From an uncultured Oscillibacter sp. (lineage in GTDB: Bacteria; Bacillota; Clostridia; Oscillospirales; Oscillospiraceae): a DNA stretch of 9,757 bases. The DNA lies in assembly GCA_900542115.1 (NCBI GenBank), contig UQMC01000076.1:1-9757 (forward strand), read 5' to 3'. The translations under genes were made by a program, and so were the position numbers. The notes below the pieces were generated by a model. The model ran no database searches. It saw only the letters and a list, made by a program, of their open reading frames with translations, and was not told where the DNA came from. Every line of letters starts with the position of its first letter. The stretch's first letter is position 1. Shown here in pieces: positions 7,970 to 9,757 of this stretch.

Positions 7970-8003
7970 CGCCCTTTTTCATTTCCCGACATCAAAAAGG
8001 GCG
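7970..8003. repeat. 10-bp inverted repeat at the left edge of the mobile-element remnant
   Basis: CGCCCTTTTT (7970-7979) and AAAAAGGGCG (7994-8003) form a perfect inverted repeat with a 14-nt loop. An overlapping alternative pairs GAAAAAG (7960-7966) with CTTTTTC (7974-7980). The related string GCGCCCTTTT also occurs at 7862. It may mark a junction or a weak terminator; its role is unknown. Confidence 0.5.
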
Positions 8004-8031
8004 TTTCTGTCGCATCTCCGGCAGGGGCAGC

Positions 8032-8532
8032 GTGCTGTACCGGCAGGAGCGTGCCGCCCCCGGTGCGCAGGCTGCGCTGCAAAGCGTAATCGACACCGCC
8101 AAAATGACTTCGGAATACATGGCGATTCTGAAAACCGCCCCGCAGCTCAAAGCCAGCGGACTGGATGGCGACTACCGCAGCCTCGCTGACTTTGGCGGCA
8201 CGGTGCTGGCGGGCCACCCCACCGAGCGCGGCGTCCAGTTTGTGACTTGGGAGTGGAACTACGACCGAGAGGGCGTCCATCACGGGCATTATTTCCAGAA
8301 CGACTACGATGCCGCCAAACGCGATTTCACCGTGCGCAGCGGGCTTGTTCCAAAAGACGCCCTTTTTGAGCCCGAGCAGCTTGCGCAGATCTACCACGCA
8401 CTGTCGTTCGTCCGTGAACAGGACGAAACTCTATCCTTCGGACGGGATCAGGAACTGGCGGAGCTCATGGACCAGATCAGCGGACTGCTGCCCCCGAATG
8501 CGCCGCGGCAGCGGGATAGCCTTCAAATATAA
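8032..8532 (+). pseudogene. C-terminal remnant of a conjugative-element (ICE) accessory protein
   Basis: This 166-codon open frame resembles, from my recall of the family, the C-terminal end of large accessory proteins carried by integrative conjugative elements of gut Clostridia. Recognisable pieces are the AALQSVIDTAKMTSEYM helix, the LADFGGTVLAGHP segment, VQFVTWEWNYD, and GHYFQNDYDAAKRDFTVRSGL followed by a helical end. Full-length relatives carry more protein before this part. Here the frame is closed by TGA at 7951 and contains no ATG near the start. GTG at 8032 with AGGGG four nt upstream could allow a short product, so expression is not excluded. No conjugation, relaxase or integrase gene lies nearby, which supports a truncated leftover. 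I cannot give a domain name or biochemical role with confidence. Confidence 0.6.
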
Positions 8533-8561
8533 TATCTTAGAAGTGGAGGTCGAAAGCAGCA

Positions 8562-8933
8562 ATGAAAGCCTATGAAAAAAACGGGTGGCTCGCTCACGTC
8601 CAAGACATTGAGACGGGAGAGGTCATTCAGGATGGAACGCCTGTGAGTCAGGTGAATATGAACCACATGGACGAAGGCATTTTCACAAACCGTGAAGCGG
8701 TCATTCTCCACGAGGCTCAGATCGCCGACGCGCAGAAAGAGATTACCGTCGGCATTTTTAAGCGTAATAATATTCAACTCGTAATTATTAGCAGCGGTGC
8801 CAGTGATAATCACATTGAGCTTGGCTTGGCGATGGTGGTATCGGCGTTCACCTTTGCTGCATTCATAATCTTCATCATCAATATCATCTCCGGCAATTTT
8901 CGCTTGACTTTCCACCAGATTTCGGTAGAATAA
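8562..8933 (+). CDS. Small phage-tail-type protein, probably a prophage remnant
   Basis: This 123-residue ORF starts at ATG 8562 behind GGAGGT (8545-8550, 11-nt spacing), 29 nt after the ICE-type fragment. The first 60 residues (MKAYEKNGW, GTPVSQVNMNHMDEGI) resemble the N-terminal signature of phage tail or baseplate-associated proteins, where a LNHIEDGI-like motif is typical. After about residue 62 the character changes. Residues 88-110 are strongly hydrophobic (LAMVVSAFTFAAFIIFI), which could be one membrane helix. The hydrophobic part could be genuine, or out-of-frame or antisense sequence joined to a truncated tail gene. No other phage gene is present. Function is unknown. Confidence 0.5.
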   Translation: MKAYEKNGWLAHVQDIETGEVIQDGTPVSQVNMNHMDEGIFTNREAVILHEAQIADAQKEITVGIFKRNNIQLVIISSGASDNHIELGLAMVVSAFTFAAFIIFIINIISGNFRLTFHQISVE

Positions 8934-8973
8934 AAATAGTGTGCAGCTAAATTTTTTATTGAACGCTGAATAG

Positions 8974-9011
8974 CCGGGATTAGCGCAGTTGGTAGCGCGC
9001 TTGCTTTGGGA
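8974..9011 (+). pseudogene. Truncated tRNA-Pro (5' half up to the anticodon loop)
   Basis: The sequence begins CCGGGATTAGCGC and continues with a D loop AGTTGGTA, a paired D stem (GCGC/GCGC), CTTGC and an anticodon loop TTTGGGA with UGG. It aligns without gaps to the intact tRNA-Pro at 9196, with a handful of mismatches. After the loop the expected GCAAG arm is absent (GTGCC instead), and there is no T arm or acceptor 3' strand. It is therefore a broken copy. Confidence 0.7.
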
Positions 9012-9119
9012 GTGCCGTGGCGGTATCCGGGACATGGCAAGGCGAAACCCCGCAAAGCCTTGCAGCGCCTGCGTTTGCTGGATTTTCCCCGGTTGCAGAA
9101 AACGGCTCAAAAGCGGTTT

Positions 9120-9140
9120 TGACCACAGGAATGACCACAG
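9120..9140 (+). repeat. Tandem 9-bp direct repeat TGACCACAG, possible integrase arm site
   Basis: TGACCACAG occurs at 9120-9128 and again at 9132-9140, with a 12-bp period. It lies between the broken and intact tRNA-Pro genes. Short direct repeats beside a tRNA attachment site are typical of arm-type sites for tyrosine integrases. No integrase gene is in the window, so the role is inferred. The rest of 9012-9195 holds no gene; a GCAAGGC/GCCTTGC hairpin (9037-9063) is the only other structure. TATCAT at 9174-9179 may be the -10 of tRNA-Pro, without a clear -35. Confidence 0.4.
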
Positions 9141-9195
9141 ACAGAAAAAACGTTATTTTTCCGCCCGCCGTGGTATCATGGCAGAAATTGAATAT

Positions 9196-9271
9196 CCGGG
9201 TATAGCGAAGTTGGTATCGCGCCTGGTTTGGGACCAGGAGACCGTGCGTTCGAGCCGCACTACTCGGACCA
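9196..9271 (+). tRNA. tRNA-Pro (anticodon TGG)
   Basis: A complete cloverleaf is present. The acceptor CCGGGTA pairs with TACTCGG (9261-9267, one G-U). The D arm is GCGA/TCGC. The anticodon stem CCTGG/CCAGG encloses TTTGGGA with TGG at 9229-9231. The variable loop is AGACC, and the T arm is GTGCG-TTCGAGC-CGCAC. The discriminator is A and CCA is encoded at 9269-9271. Confidence 0.96.
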
Positions 9272-9315
9272 AAAGCCCTCTGAAATCGTTGGTTTCAGAG
9301 GGCTTTTCTTATTCT
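9271..9315 (+). terminator. Intrinsic terminator of tRNA-Pro
   Basis: A perfect 15-bp stem (9271-9285 with 9293-9307) has a TCGTTGG loop. Its right arm ends in TTTT and is followed by CTTATTCTTTG. The A/U-flanked GC core is typical of a strong factor-independent terminator, and it separates the tRNA from the gene at 9538. Confidence 0.92.
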
Positions 9316-9385
9316 TTGTCTATTGCGGCGCAGGGGTTGAGCTTGTCATTTTCAACATATCTTTTCGACAAGCGCAGACTTAATA

Positions 9386-9414
9386 TTGTAATTTTTGCCG
9401 AATCGCAGTATAAT
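9386..9414 (+). promoter_or_regulatory. Promoter for the AT-rich gene at 9538
   Basis: TTGTAA (9386-9391) and a perfect TATAAT (9409-9414) are 17 nt apart, predicting a leader of about 115 nt. A second TATAAT at 9499-9504 lacks a matching -35. No ORF is evident between the tRNA-Pro terminator and the gene start, so this is the likely driver. Confidence 0.6.
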
Positions 9415-9537
9415 AATTTTAATGGACTTTTACGCCTTCGAAGATTCAGATTGTGTGTCTTTTATACTTCATAGTGCGCCAAAACATATTCAGGGGGCTA
9501 TAATGCGGAGTGTTAAAACAAAGGAGGAAAAACATTG

Positions 9538-9757
9538 ATGGAAGAACTCAAATTGTTTATTAATGCATTTAAATCTGAACAGCCAGAAAATTGTATAAGC
9601 GTGTTCTTTTCCCGAAGAATTACGAGCAATGATATCTCAAAATATTCTACTCATCAGCCCAGTGTTTCTCCTCAGGTGCAAAATGATATTCTTAGAACAG
9701 TACTTCCAAATATAGAGAATCAATTAGCTTCATATCAAATTGTAGAATATAATCCTG
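9538..9757 (+). CDS. N-terminal part of an AT-rich gene, possibly DUF4868/KwaB-like (runs off window)
   Basis: The first 73 codons of an unfinished gene, starting at ATG 9538 behind AGGAGG (9522-9527, 10-nt spacing). A TTG at 9535 is a possible alternative start. The segment alternates a helix (MEELKLFINAF), a strand (CISVFFSRR), a helix with VSPQVQNDILRTVLP, and ends IVEYNP. The pattern of an N-terminal helix, a strand of the 'ISVFF' type and a closing EYNP motif reminds me of DUF4868 proteins. These include KwaB of the Kiwa anti-phage system, which in Kiwa acts with the membrane protein KwaA. No KwaA-like gene lies upstream within the window. Codons such as ATA, AGA and TTA are used freely here, unlike the GC-rich genes on the left, which suggests recent transfer. 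The gene call is firm; the family assignment is tentative because only the start is visible. Confidence 0.65.
   Translation, partial: MEELKLFINAFKSEQPENCISVFFSRRITSNDISKYSTHQPSVSPQVQNDILRTVLPNIENQLASYQIVEYNP

Noticed and set aside
8523..9110. 195-codon minus-strand open frame across the phage-tail ORF and broken tRNA
   Set aside because: It runs through the tRNA-Pro remnant, lacks a ribosome-binding site, and its second half is the antisense of the phage-type N-terminal module. The portion around 8750-8930 cannot be fully excluded as real.
8974..9271. Intron-split tRNA-Pro (self-splicing intron in the anticodon loop)
   Set aside because: No matching 3' half (GCAAG arm, T arm, ATCCCGG) follows the 5' half. 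The downstream tRNA-Pro has its own complete 5' half, and no group I core is apparent.
8989..9474. 161-codon plus-strand open frame crossing tRNA-Pro
   Set aside because: It reads straight through the broken tRNA, the intact tRNA-Pro and its terminator, and has no convincing start.

Overview
The window looks like chromosomal DNA from a GC-rich gut Firmicute of class Clostridia (Oscillospiraceae/Ruminococcaceae-like). This rests on the MMPL-family exporter with a coiled-coil partner, a DUF2974-type hydrolase, a clostridial SSB-like protein and Firmicute-style tRNA genes with encoded CCA. The genus is an inference.

Left part (1-5565): a two-gene operon. A secreted, coiled-coil protein of 1017 residues with a long Ser/Gly/Asn-rich linker (244-3297) is followed after 3 nt by a 736-residue RND/MMPL transporter (3301-5511). 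A perfect 14-bp GC hairpin closes the operon and also lies behind the convergent hydrolase gene. A palindrome at 153-168 upstream could be an operator.

Middle part (5591-7550): a serine-hydrolase-like protein with a GHSKG motif (DUF2974/Mbeg1-like, minus strand) is divergent from a plus-strand protein with an SSB-type OB fold. The hydrolase has a good sigma-A-type promoter on the minus strand. A hairpin cluster follows the SSB gene.

Right part (7551-9757): an accessory-looking stretch anchored by two intact tRNA genes, tRNA-Cys(GCA) at 7614-7688 and tRNA-Pro(UGG) at 9196-9271, each with its own terminator. Between them lies what appears to be mobile-element debris: the C-terminal end of a protein of the kind carried by integrative conjugative elements (about 8032-8532), a short phage-tail-type ORF (8562-8933), the 5' half of a second tRNA-Pro broken just after its anticodon loop (8974-9011), and a tandem 9-bp repeat that could be an integrase arm site. 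I read this as an integration and excision scar.

Beyond tRNA-Pro the DNA becomes visibly AT-rich. It carries a good promoter and the first 73 codons of a gene that runs off the window. Its N-terminus weakly resembles DUF4868/KwaB-like anti-phage proteins, so a defence or cargo island may begin here. That assignment is tentative.
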